A stretch of DNA of 64,000 nucleotides from Panaeolus papilionaceus (taxonomy: Eukaryota; Basidiomycota; Agaricomycetes; Agaricales), in the NCBI GenBank assembly GCA_015501605.1, contig JADNRZ010000032.1:310001-374000 (forward strand), read 5' to 3'. Below are positions 1-9,539 of this stretch, one piece after another; the stretch's first letter is position 1, and each line of letters begins with the position of its first letter. The translations under genes and the position numbers were made by a program. The notes under the pieces were generated by a model, which ran no database searches, was not told where the DNA came from, and was given only the letters and a program-made list of their open reading frames with translations.

Positions 1-345
1 GTCGTATAGATAGGCTCGACAGCGGGATTGAAAGATGCGAATGCCTTGGCATTCTGTACCCTAAAATTTAATTAGTGGGATTATCTCTGAATTCACCGAA
101 AGAACGAGACATCTAAAATCAAAAACCCGTTCTTCCGAGTCGAGCTCAGAAGGGAAAGGGCATAAAGGCGTGAAAATTATGTTATTACGAAGGAAACGTT
201 GAGGCACAATCGCCACTCCATTCCTGTGCGAGAATTTGTCGTCAGCTTTCTCGTTGGGAAGAGATGTTTAGTCCTCGAGCTCAGGCGACAGGGATCGTAC
301 TCTTGATTAATCAGGTAACCACCTGGACCGACTTCGAGAACACGC
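1..345 (-). repeat. Dispersed repeat, copy 1 (inverted relative to 17680-18016)
   Basis: The reverse complement of this stretch aligns end to end with 17680-18016 at about 90 percent identity by eye. Both copies share long identical blocks, for example around the palindromic-looking ctgattaatcaagagtacga. The copy may continue beyond the left edge of the window. Both copies can be read as a short ORF in the same frame, but substitutions and small differences do not favour coding conservation, so it is called a non-coding repeat. No terminal inverted repeats were recognised. Confidence 0.85.
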
Positions 346-1538
346 TCGCCGAGTGCCCAGTCAACCAATCAATTCCAACAAAGACGACCTACTTTTAACC
401 AATCATGATTGAACATATCATCTGTGATCCCACTGATCCGTCGATCCGGGGTGTCCCTGTCATTCCGTCTCAACAATTACCATTTGGACACTTGTTTGGT
501 GCGTGTATGGAAAAAGGGGTCTCTTAAGCATGGTCCGTATGCCATTTGAAAGCTCTCATCTACAGCTTTGAGATGCGCCGCCGATCATATATGATGTACT
601 GTTTGTATGGAGAGCGAAAGAAAAACATAGAAATCGAATAAAAATGTCCCAGTCGACGTCCGAACGATGCTATTCCGCAATTATGCGGTTGTCACCGACT
701 TCTCGTTTTCCCATAGATATCCAGAGAGCTGAATGGTTGATGCATGCGCAGTTGAAACTCGATCTTGAAACATGATCTTTTACAGTGATCATGGTAGTTA
801 TCAGCAAGCAAAATGTCGTTCCCTGAATGATAAGCAGCATAGTTGTAGTCCCTTCGAACGATGGAAACCTTGAAATATGAAGATCATTATCAGGCTCGAC
901 AATTATTATGGCATGGTCGTGGCTGTAGATTTGAGCATTGCTCGACACAATATGGGCGGCGTAGTATCCCCCATGGTATGAAGCTTTGGTCATTATCGAA
1001 TTATAGTGATGAATATTTCTTTGTGTTTGAACTGCTATGTAGACACGAACGTGGGCACTGGTTGAGCAGGACTTTAATGTGGGTGCGCGGATGCGACTTA
1101 TCTAGGGCCTGCGGCGCACTGCATCATGCAATACAAGTCTCCGCGTCGTGAGACCTCAACAGCTGGAGGTTGGCCAATAACCAATTAATATGCTGTTGTC
1201 AAGCTATTGTCCTAACGATGCAGTGAGTCGACACTAGGGGTGTTTGAAACCAATTTTCACTCTGTGAACACAATAGTACGAGTCACGGTACCCACGATGC
1301 TAACCACAGGCGACATTTGCATTGAGACCCTTGTTACGAATATTGGACATAGGTTTCGCTATTGAATGGTAATTCAAGTATATATACTGACCCGAACGTC
1401 CGTTGGTCTACCATACCTCATCTTCAAACATCACCGTGACTCAAGCGACGCAAGGTGAGCGCTTACTGCTTTCCCTTCAAATTAAATAACTAACTAAATC
1501 AGCTTACTACAGGTTATACAACTTCAGCAGACTGCACT
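346..1538. other. Intergenic; upstream region of the Hce2-like gene
   Basis: No gene is supported here. Short ORFs on both strands between 670 and 1151 overlap each other and lack recognisable domains. The right end holds the TATA-like site at 1379-1386. It also holds a likely 5'-UTR intron at 1455-1512 (donor gtgagc, branch-like ctaac, acceptor ctacag). Confidence 0.5.
1379..1386 (+). promoter_or_regulatory. TATA-like element upstream of the Hce2-like gene
   Basis: The run tatatata sits about 150 bp before the start codon at 1539. If the 58-bp 5'-UTR intron (1455-1512) is spliced, a transcription start some 30 bp downstream of this site would give a short leader. This is inferred from sequence alone. 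Confidence 0.45.
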
Positions 1539-2052
1539 ATGAGGATTTCCAACATTGTCGCTTTATTGACCACAATGGCTACTTTAACCAACGCTGCGCC
1601 AAGTCAAGAGCTTTCAGTCAAACGAGAAATGGTCGACTGTTGCTGGGACGTTATCTATCAGAACCAATCAAGCGGCGGTTCTCCTCTGATTTCTGACTGC
1701 CTTCAGATTGCAGCGAACATAGTCAGAGATGGAGAATGGGTACGTGGCACTATTCGACTCACTCCTGGTGTTGAATCTCATCAGACGCTTTCCTTTCGCC
1801 GCCCTAAGACAACCACCCTTGTCGGTCAACGGCAACTCGTACAATATGGCACCTGTGCGTTTGGTGTGGAGATAGATAATCGAGGGCCCAGGGTTCAACT
1901 TCAGAGTTGAAAACGAAGATATTATCACAATAATCAATGAATCGATCCGGCAATTCCAGTGGTTTGATAAGGTGGGAGCGATGGGATTTATGGATTGTGT
2001 TGGGAACCTGGATATAGATATGTTTGTTAAACGGGGTTTCTATCATACATAG
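1539..2052 (+). pseudogene. Small secreted protein, Hce2-like (putative necrosis-inducing factor family), with a frameshift
   Basis: The frame opening at 1539 starts with a signal-peptide-like segment of about 20 residues ending ...TNAAP, so export is expected. Downstream it has the spacing of the Hce2 domain: an early Cys pair, an Asn-Gln-[ST]-Ser stretch, a DC motif near residue 49 and the YGTCAFGV block. An in-frame intron is likely at 1740-1808 (gtacgt...ctaag), which removes a loop absent from the family. The first frame stops at 1910. The rest of the domain, including the late Gly...Cys motif, continues in the next frame from about 1891 to a stop at 2050-2052. No conventional intron bridges the two frames, so this is either a decaying gene or an assembly indel. 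Hce2 proteins are known as fungal secreted effectors; any role here is unknown. Confidence 0.65.
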
Positions 2053-3241
2053 AGACCTGATGGCGGTTACGGTTTCTGGACTGATCGTTTACGTATGTAG
2101 CGATATGCACCACAGCTCACAAATGCCATTTAAAGTTAATCGTGAGTCCCCCAGTTGCGTCCTCTGCTTAGTTTAAGTATATGTCACGTTCGTTGCGGAT
2201 AGTCGAAGTGCGTGGGAACTCATGTAAGAATTCGTAGAAAAAGATAATGTATTTGGTAGACTAATACGTATATTCATACATAGATTACAATGCTAAATCG
2301 ATGAAAGTAAAAGAGATAAAAAGGAAAGAGAACAAAATAGCAAGATCAGTTCCACATGAACTTGATTGTGTGCGTTACTGGTGCATGATACTATACACAC
2401 GCTTGCGCACATGCACGCGCACGCTGGATTATGGTTTATCTTGGAGTTGTTCGGGTTCAATTGGAAAGATTACACGTTCCCGGTGCATCAGGGGAGGAGT
2501 GTAGTTGTGGCGCGTTGCGTGGAGATAATGGAGCCGCTGGTAATCAAATCCCAGAGAGTTTACAGGCTTTGGACTCGTTGTACGTAGCTACCTACGCCAG
2601 GTCAGTTGCTGGAACGTCTCCCCAGGTCAAGCGCACAACGCACAGCCGGCCGCAACCCTGGAGTATTGCTACATCCGATGATTCGAAACACTCATATGCA
2701 TCTGCGCCTGGCCTCCGCCCACTAGGGTAGTTGGCATATCCATTTTATCGTGTGATCATGGATCAGTGAGTGTTGACGCTCTTTTCATTTCACTGTCATC
2801 CTTAACTTAGATTTGACTTCATCGCCGTGTACTCGGTATTTTTCAGTGTTGTAGGGTTATACTCGACAATTTTTAGCTATTTATTGTTCGTTCAAGTACA
2901 TTCTCGCCCACTTTGCATCTGACTGGCACCTTACCCTCAAACAGGATATAGATCTCACAATCGCGGTTATCCCGACTCTATCTTAGCACTCCTAAGGGTA
3001 CTCTCTTATGTACTCTCCATTTATTTTTAAATACTTTAGTCACTTGGATGATAAACACTCCAGGGTATCGCCTCATTGTCAATCTCATTCTCCGTACCTC
3101 CTTGGCCAGGATAAGTATGAATCCATTATACATCTAAACATGGCGAAAGGATGCGGGATATGTGAGATACCATTTTCATTGATCCAAAGTACATATGACA
3201 CCCAGAAAACATCGTATGGGTTGGTCGTCAGTGATGAGCCT
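2053..3241. other. Intergenic, nothing recognised
   Basis: Only short overlapping ORFs without domains are seen. The stretch ends at the target site of the LINE insertion. Confidence 0.5.
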
Positions 3242-3252
3242 GAGTCGGTGTA
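3242..3252. repeat. Target-site duplication, LINE 3' side
   Basis: The 11-bp string gagtcggtgta lies immediately before the poly-T run and is repeated exactly at 12160-12170, just past the other end of the element. The next bases (tt) also match but cannot be separated from the poly-T tail. Confidence 0.88.
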
Positions 3253-3386
3253 TTTTTTTTTTTTTTTTTTTTTTGTGGAGCTGTACGGCGTTCAGGCAGT
3301 CAATAAAATCGTCTCCTTTGGCTAGCATGTAGTTTGGGATTTTCACCCGAGATAGAGGTGGGACGGAACCCACGGGGGAAATGCAT

Positions 3387-6300
3387 TTACGCACTTAGAG
3401 TGTGGGACTCGAGCTGTTTTGGATTCAGCGCCCTACCCACTAAAACCCCCCATTCCGCCCAGTCTCCTATCAGTGTTGTGTCGTCGTCTACCACTCCCCT
3501 CCACGTTTCTATTACCATTATTAGGTCCAGAGCTTTCTGTCCATATTTTCGGCGGTTCGTGTGTAGCGCGTCTAGTTTGATTCTTGTTTTAATTGCGGCT
3601 TTCCATCTGTTTTCAATTTCTTTAGCTCCGTGTTTTTTGGTTTGGTCTTCGTTCCGCTTGATTTTCCATTCGCATCTGAGTTTCCAGATTAGGTGCATGG
3701 TTTCTGTGGTTATTATGGTTATCATTCGTTCGGTGGCTCTCTGTTTTTTGGTTCTTTTTCGGTTTATTGGGTAGTATCCCTGTCCTAGCATCTGGCCGAG
3801 TGTGGGTGTATGCCAGTCTGGCTGTAGTTTCTGGATTGTCTCTCTTGCTAGTTTCCATGCTTTTTCTTGTCCCGAGCATTGGCATTCTGTTAGTATGTGT
3901 TCTAGGGTTTCGGTGGTGTCGCAGGGTCTGCATTTACCTCGGTGTTCGTAGTTCCTTTTGTTGTCCCAGTATTCTCCGATTCTGTGGCCGTCGTGCATTG
4001 CAGTCCACATAAAGGCACGTATCTTTTTGGATATGTCTCTATTTCTTAGCGATTCCCATATTGTTTTGTCTGTTGGTGTCTCGTTTTTTGTTTCTTTAAT
4101 TCCGTGTCTCGTCATGTCAAGTCTCTTCATCGTGGCTATGCGTGTTGCGTTGCCGTCTTCGTCGATGTTTCTCAGGTCTGTTATGGGTTTTGGGTTCTCG
4201 TTTCTGTTGGTTGATTGGTTTTTACATTTTTCTACATAGGTTTTTTGTTTTTTCTCTCTCTCGAATTTTCTTATGCCTTTGTACGCTAGGGCTTGGGTTA
4301 TGTTTGCCAGTTTGGCTCCCGTCTGTATGAGGTTTGGTTTTGTTTCCAGTTTTTTGTCGTTTATGTGTATAGTTGTGCTGTTTCTGTGTTCTCCTTCAAT
4401 TTCGAGTAATTTTCGGGCGTTTTTGCATCTGCCAGGTCTCGTTTGGATGTTGCCCTGTGTGGCTCTTACTTGTGACATTGTTGCTCTTAGGATTCTCTCG
4501 TGGGGGTAGTTTATCATGTTGGTGTCCTCCAGTTCTTTGTATTGGGAGGTCATTATTGTCGCAATGTGGTTTGAGGGGGTTACGATCGTGATATCGGCTA
4601 GTTTATTTAATTTTGTTATCTGGTATACCCCTATGAGTTCTCCGCTTGTTGTGTCGTGGTTTCCTCCTTCCATTTTGATTATTATTTTCTCTGTGTTATT
4701 TGTGGTTGTTTTTGTAATGTGTAGGGCTGTTGTTGTTGTCGAGTTTTGTTCATGTTTGTTTGTTACCTTGGTCATGATTTCGACTGTTATCGCTTCTCTG
4801 TTTTCGTTATCAGCCTCTGTGGGTTCTTCGGGGGTTGTTTCTTCGTTTGTTCGTTCTTCCTCGTTAAATATTCGGAATTCCTGTTCTATATTTGTGGCTT
4901 TGGCTGGTTTAGGTATGTTTATAGGTCGTTGTCTGGTGAGTCTAGGGTTTTCTTCTGATTGGGGTTGTTCTAGGTTTGTTGTGTGGTTGTCTCTGTCTTC
5001 CATGGTGGTCTGGGGTTGCGGTTTCGGTCTCCATTTTGAGGTGAGCGACTCTATCCATTTCTTGGCCAGGCTTGCGCAGTAGTTCGGGTGTTTACATCCT
5101 TTGTTTCTTAGCTCTTCGCATTTCGGGCATTGGCATCTTGTGAGGTTTTCGTGGTCTTCGCTCCATTCTGTGTTTGCCAGTTTGACAGTGTCCCTTACGC
5201 TGATTATTCTGTGTGTTTTCTGGAGGCATTTGGCTATTTTTCCTTTGAAAGGTGGGCTTCTTATCGCTTTGTTTATACCCGGGTGGTGCCATATTGGCAT
5301 TTTTAGTTTCATGTCCTCAGCCGGGTTTAGGGGGTCTATCGTTAGGTTGTACTTTTCGGCTACTTTTATCATTCTTATCAGGCTTTTCGGTAGGTTTTTT
5401 GCTTGTTTGTTGTTGCCTATTGACCAGGTTTGTAGGAATATATTTTTTCTTGTTTCTGGGTCGGTTTCGTTGTGTTTCTTGCTTGTGGCGTTCTGGTATA
5501 GTTTGTCGGCGATGCGGGTCCATGCTGGTCTGTTGTTGGTTTGCGTGAGGTACGTCTTCAATCTCATTATGTCGATGGCCTCGTTTCTTACTCTGATGTC
5601 TAGCATTTTCTTGCCTCCATCTCTTATTTCCTCGTGCATGATCGATGTTCGGATTGGTGGTGTGTTCCTTTCCATTTCTTGTTTCGCCCACATGAAGTTT
5701 TTTATCATTTTTTGGCATCTATTTTCTGGGTTTTCCCCCATTCCTTGTCCTTTTGCAGCATATTGGGTCATTCCTCCTGCGTACATTCCGGTGATTAGTC
5801 TTCGTCCTTCCTGGGTCGGATGTCCTTTTCCCCATCTTTGGAGTGTACCATTTAGTTTGTCTAATATTCCGTTCCATATGTTTTCCTGGTCGACGTTGTA
5901 TCCTATCCAGGTGCCCAGTATTCTTACAGGTTGTCCTTCTTCTGCTATCCGGACATTCTCCATTATCTGGGTTTGCCCTGCTTTCATTGCACGATTCTTT
6001 CGGAATGTGTCTCTGTATTCTTTGTTGCCTAGCGGTATTATTTCCGTTTTTGTTTTGTTGAATTTTGCTCCTGAGACTGAGCACCACTCATCTAGGATTT
6101 CTGTGAGGTCGTTTATGTCGCTGTCTTTGGATAGATATATTGTGGTGTCGTCTGCGAAGAGCGATATTTTGACTTCGTCTTCATTGTCTATACATATTCC
6201 TTTTAGGTTCGATTTCCGGATATGTTCTGCGAGTGGTTCTATGGCGAGGTTGAAGAGTAGGCATGAGAGCGGGTCTCCTTGCCTGACTCCTCTCGTTACC

Positions 6301-8882
6301 TGGTATTTTTCGCTGATTTCGCCATTTATTACTACTGATGTTTGTGCGGTCTTGTACAGGTTTTTCACTATGTTCTTGAATCGTTCAGGGAAGTTGAATT
6401 TATCTAAGACTTTCCATAGGTATTCATGTCGTATTTTGTCATAGGCTTTTTCCTGGTCAAGGCAGATGATCGCGCCATTTTTATCCTCGGTTTCGCATAG
6501 GTGTGTTAGCATTTGTACAAGGTCTGTGTGGTCTGTTATTTGTCTTCCTTTCATGAAACCGGCCTGATCTGGGTGTATTATGTTAGGTGCTACTTGACCT
6601 ATTCTTGTTGTTAGGGCCCTTGTCATTATCTTGTAGTCCGTGTTCAGGACTGTAATTGGCCGGTAGTTTGCGATCTCTGTTTTGTCGTTCTTCTTATGGA
6701 TAGGGCACATCCATCCTTCTGAGAATCTGCTTTCTTCTTGTGGTCCGTGTTCTGCTATGTCGTTTAGGACTATTCTAAGGTATTTGATCACGTCGAAGGT
6801 GTGTGTATTTTCTTCGTTCGTGTTTTTGTTTTTGTTTTTGCTAAAGTCTTCCTCTAGTTTCTTGTATAGTTCTACCGTGATTCCATCTAGGCCGGGGGAT
6901 TTGCCGTTTGGTAGTTCTCGTATTGCTTTTCTTATTTCGGTGTTTGTGAGTTTCCTATTCATGAGTCTTTTTTCCTCTTCGTTGAGTTTTTTCTGGGTTC
7001 TTTCTAGGTGGTTGTCGACTCTCTGGTTCCATTCTTCGTCGCTTATGTCTGGGAGGTCTGCTTCTTGTAGTTCTCGGTGGTATTTTGCGGCCAGGTTTGC
7101 CATGTCAATTGATTTTGTTGCGTAGGTTGGTGGGTCGGATTGTGGTTGTTTTAGTTTGAATATTGTGTCTTTCAGTTTTATTTCCTTGTTTATGTTGATC
7201 CATGGTTTACCGATGGTTTCTACTTCTCTCCAGAATTTAGCTTGAATCTCGTCACGTTTCTTATTGTGTCTTTTGATGTGTAGTTGTTGGATTTCCTCTT
7301 CTAGTGCTCCTGCTTTCGCTGTTAGGTCGTCGTATTGGCTTGTTTCATCTTCGTTTTCTTCGTTTCCGTCATTTTGTTCTTGTTGGTTTGTGTTTCCAGG
7401 TGTGGGTTTGATTTGGTTTTCTTTGTTTTGTGTTTCTCCGTCTGCTTTTAGTTTTCTTAGTATTTCTTTCAGTTGTTTTTCTTTTGTTTGTATGGTTTTT
7501 TCTAGTTTGGGTATTGCGGTCCTTACGTGGTTGCGTATTTCTTTCTGGATTTGTTCTTTGAATTCTTCATGTAGTTCTTGTATGCTAGTTCTGGGTTTGT
7601 TTGGTTGGTGTTCGCGTCCTTCGAGAGTCTTTTCTATCTGTTCTAGTTTATTTTCTCCTATTTCATTTATCTTTCTCATTATTTCCCGGTCTTCTGTTAT
7701 GAAGTGGGGCATCGCCCATCTTCCTTTCCCGATGTATGGGGCTTTAGGGTTCTCTATTTTTACTGTTGTGATTTTGTGGTCGCTGGTGATTCCTGGGTGT
7801 TTGGATTTCCACTCCTGGCATTTTGGCGCTAGTTCGCCTTTTATGTATATTCTGTCGATTCTGGATTGTGATTTGCGGGATCTCTGTTGGAATTGTACGT
7901 ATGTGTATGCTAGTTCACTGGGGTTCTCGTTTCGCCATACGTCCTGGAGGTTATATTTCATTCGGAAGGCTTGTAGGCTTTCTACGGCGTTCTTTGGGTC
8001 TGAGCTTGGGGGGAGTCTGTCTATGGCGCTTTCAACGACATTGAAGTCTCCAATAAGTATGTGGGGTTTGGGGATTTCTTGATTCGTTTCCATGATTGTG
8101 TTTAGCTTTTCCCAGAGTTCAACTTGTTTGTCGCTTTCGTTCGGGGCGTATATTGCCAGTATGCTTAATTTTTCCTCATTTTGTTTCCAGGGTATTGTTG
8201 TTAGGATTGCTCTCCCTTGTATGAGGTCGTGTGTCTCGGCTTCTTTCCACCTCATGCGGTGTTTGTTTATGAGTATTGCTACTCCTTTTGAGTTTATCCT
8301 CTCTGGATCGTAGGAGCTATGTATTGATAATCGTTTATATCTGTTCTCTAGGTCGCTGGTTTTTTCAGGGGTCAGGTGGGTTTCTTGTACCGCTAGTATA
8401 TCTATGTTATCCTGTCTAATTATCTGGTTGATGTGTTCCCATTTGGGTAGTGTTTGCTTGGAGCCTCCTCCGTTTATGTTTAGTGTTCCTATTGTTGCAT
8501 ACGCTCTTGTTCTTAGGCCTGTTTGGTTTCTCTTTTTCTTTCTTTTTCTGCGGTTCTGAGTCTCGTTTGTGGGTTGGGTCAGCTCTGGCTGTCCTTCGTT
8601 CTGTGTGTTCCCTTGGGTGGGTAGCGTTTCCGCTATTCCTCCTAGGGTTAGGTCCTCCGTTTGTGTCAGACCTGGGGGCCTGCTTGTTGACTCTCTGGTC
8701 TCTTCATCGGGGACAAGGCTAGCAGTAGGTTCCTCGTCCTCTCCGAGATTTGAGAGTGAAGTGCCATGACTGGTGTTTCCATCCTGTGGGTTTGTGTGGT
8801 TTCTTTGGTTTACTATTGGAGTGGTTGCGTTAGTCGCCATACTACAACCATTGTGGCGGCGACGGTGCTTTATCCCAGGCAC
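3387..8882 (-). CDS. LINE ORF2: endonuclease / reverse transcriptase / RNase H-like polyprotein (1831 aa)
   Basis: This protein would nick the target and copy the element RNA. Residues about 130-370 form an AP-endonuclease-like domain, with LAVQETH, a GDFNVVESAIDR block and a terminal SDHK. Reverse transcriptase follows at about 640-960: GKSPGLDGI, YRPITVLN, the catalytic LDQEKAYD Asp, RQGDPLSCLLFN, and FADD at about residue 909 (bases 6147-6158). A Cys/His cluster (CQCPKCEE...CKHPNYC) lies behind it. An RNase H-like segment keeps GEL but has IVTPSN where IVTDS is usual, so it may be inactive. The tail has a C-x2-C-x7-H-x4-C motif (CRPC...HILTEC). The frame is open throughout. An internal Met could be the true start, because the first residues are not conserved. 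Confidence 0.9.
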   Translation of the reverse strand: MPGIKHRRRHNGCSMATNATTPIVNQRNHTNPQDGNTSHGTSLSNLGEDEEPTASLVPDEETRESTSRPPGLTQTEDLTLGGIAETLPTQGNTQNEGQPELTQPTNETQNRRKRKKKRNQTGLRTRAYATIGTLNINGGGSKQTLPKWEHINQIIRQDNIDILAVQETHLTPEKTSDLENRYKRLSIHSSYDPERINSKGVAILINKHRMRWKEAETHDLIQGRAILTTIPWKQNEEKLSILAIYAPNESDKQVELWEKLNTIMETNQEIPKPHILIGDFNVVESAIDRLPPSSDPKNAVESLQAFRMKYNLQDVWRNENPSELAYTYVQFQQRSRKSQSRIDRIYIKGELAPKCQEWKSKHPGITSDHKITTVKIENPKAPYIGKGRWAMPHFITEDREIMRKINEIGENKLEQIEKTLEGREHQPNKPRTSIQELHEEFKEQIQKEIRNHVRTAIPKLEKTIQTKEKQLKEILRKLKADGETQNKENQIKPTPGNTNQQEQNDGNEENEDETSQYDDLTAKAGALEEEIQQLHIKRHNKKRDEIQAKFWREVETIGKPWININKEIKLKDTIFKLKQPQSDPPTYATKSIDMANLAAKYHRELQEADLPDISDEEWNQRVDNHLERTQKKLNEEEKRLMNRKLTNTEIRKAIRELPNGKSPGLDGITVELYKKLEEDFSKNKNKNTNEENTHTFDVIKYLRIVLNDIAEHGPQEESRFSEGWMCPIHKKNDKTEIANYRPITVLNTDYKIMTRALTTRIGQVAPNIIHPDQAGFMKGRQITDHTDLVQMLTHLCETEDKNGAIICLDQEKAYDKIRHEYLWKVLDKFNFPERFKNIVKNLYKTAQTSVVINGEISEKYQVTRGVRQGDPLSCLLFNLAIEPLAEHIRKSNLKGICIDNEDEVKISLFADDTTIYLSKDSDINDLTEILDEWCSVSGAKFNKTKTEIIPLGNKEYRDTFRKNRAMKAGQTQIMENVRIAEEGQPVRILGTWIGYNVDQENIWNGILDKLNGTLQRWGKGHPTQEGRRLITGMYAGGMTQYAAKGQGMGENPENRCQKMIKNFMWAKQEMERNTPPIRTSIMHEEIRDGGKKMLDIRVRNEAIDIMRLKTYLTQTNNRPAWTRIADKLYQNATSKKHNETDPETRKNIFLQTWSIGNNKQAKNLPKSLIRMIKVAEKYNLTIDPLNPAEDMKLKMPIWHHPGINKAIRSPPFKGKIAKCLQKTHRIISVRDTVKLANTEWSEDHENLTRCQCPKCEELRNKGCKHPNYCASLAKKWIESLTSKWRPKPQPQTTMEDRDNHTTNLEQPQSEENPRLTRQRPINIPKPAKATNIEQEFRIFNEEERTNEETTPEEPTEADNENREAITVEIMTKVTNKHEQNSTTTTALHITKTTTNNTEKIIIKMEGGNHDTTSGELIGVYQITKLNKLADITIVTPSNHIATIMTSQYKELEDTNMINYPHERILRATMSQVRATQGNIQTRPGRCKNARKLLEIEGEHRNSTTIHINDKKLETKPNLIQTGAKLANITQALAYKGIRKFEREKKQKTYVEKCKNQSTNRNENPKPITDLRNIDEDGNATRIATMKRLDMTRHGIKETKNETPTDKTIWESLRNRDISKKIRAFMWTAMHDGHRIGEYWDNKRNYEHRGKCRPCDTTETLEHILTECQCSGQEKAWKLARETIQKLQPDWHTPTLGQMLGQGYYPINRKRTKKQRATERMITIITTETMHLIWKLRCEWKIKRNEDQTKKHGAKEIENRWKAAIKTRIKLDALHTNRRKYGQKALDLIMVIETWRGVVDDDTTLIGDWAEWGVLVGRALNPKQLESHTLSA

Positions 8883-9539
8883 TCAAGGGCAGATTATGCT
8901 AGGCAGTACTTGTCGGGGGTTTATGGGGTTCCCTCAATTTTCGTGAATGCTTCAGCCTCTCGGCGCGGCTCATCTGAATCCTAAATAGGATTCCGCTGTT
9001 TGTGTTTTGTGTTTTGAGGGTTTGACTCGTTTCCCATCCTAAGGTTGTTAGCTCTTAGTTGGTGTATTTGGCAAGTCCTAACCTCGGCATCGGGGTCCAT
9101 CGCCCTTCATGTGCATGGTATTGCGATTGTGGTTTTAATTTTACTTACAGTTTTGTGGGGTTGTGAGTTGGTGCTGTGTTGCAGTGGATGGTTTCAGTGC
9201 TTCGGCTTTTGTTGGGCTCTTTTATTGTTTTGTTCTGGGGTTCTAGTTTGCTTAGGGTGTTGGGTTCATTTATTCCTTCGGGTGGTAGGTAGGGGCAAGA
9301 ACGATTGTATTTGTTGTCTATTTAGGTATGTGTGTAATGGTATGAGGGGGGATTCTGGATTCTATGGTGCTCTATTGGTCTATTGGGTGCGTGAGGAGGT
9401 TATAGTGTGTATATGACAGGTGGGAGTGGAGGTGTGTGTATGGGCGCTGTATGGTGGTATCTAGGTGTGGGCTAGGGGATGGGATTGGGGCATATGGTGT
9501 AGATAGTGTAGATAACGATGGTTAGGGATTTGTGGGTGA
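8883..9539 (-). other. LINE spacer between ORF1 and ORF2
   Basis: This is the untranslated spacer inside the retrotransposon. It is strongly skewed to G and T on the plus strand like the rest of the element. No conserved coding frame is seen. Confidence 0.6.

Noticed and set aside
861..1151. 96-codon plus-strand ORF overlapping a 107-codon minus-strand ORF
   Set aside because: The two frames overlap in antisense, neither has a domain, signal peptide or splice support, and composition does not resemble neighbouring genes.
3380..3450. tRNA-like A/B-box spacing on the minus strand near the LINE 3' end
   Set aside because: The sequence is the conserved C-terminal coding region of ORF2 (WAEWGVLVGRALNPKQ); the A box is poor and no acceptor stem forms.
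3387..8882. Numerous long plus-strand ORFs opposite LINE ORF2
   Set aside because: They are antisense shadows of a long minus-strand coding frame; their Ser/Phe/Val-rich composition is the mirror of the AC-rich coding strand.
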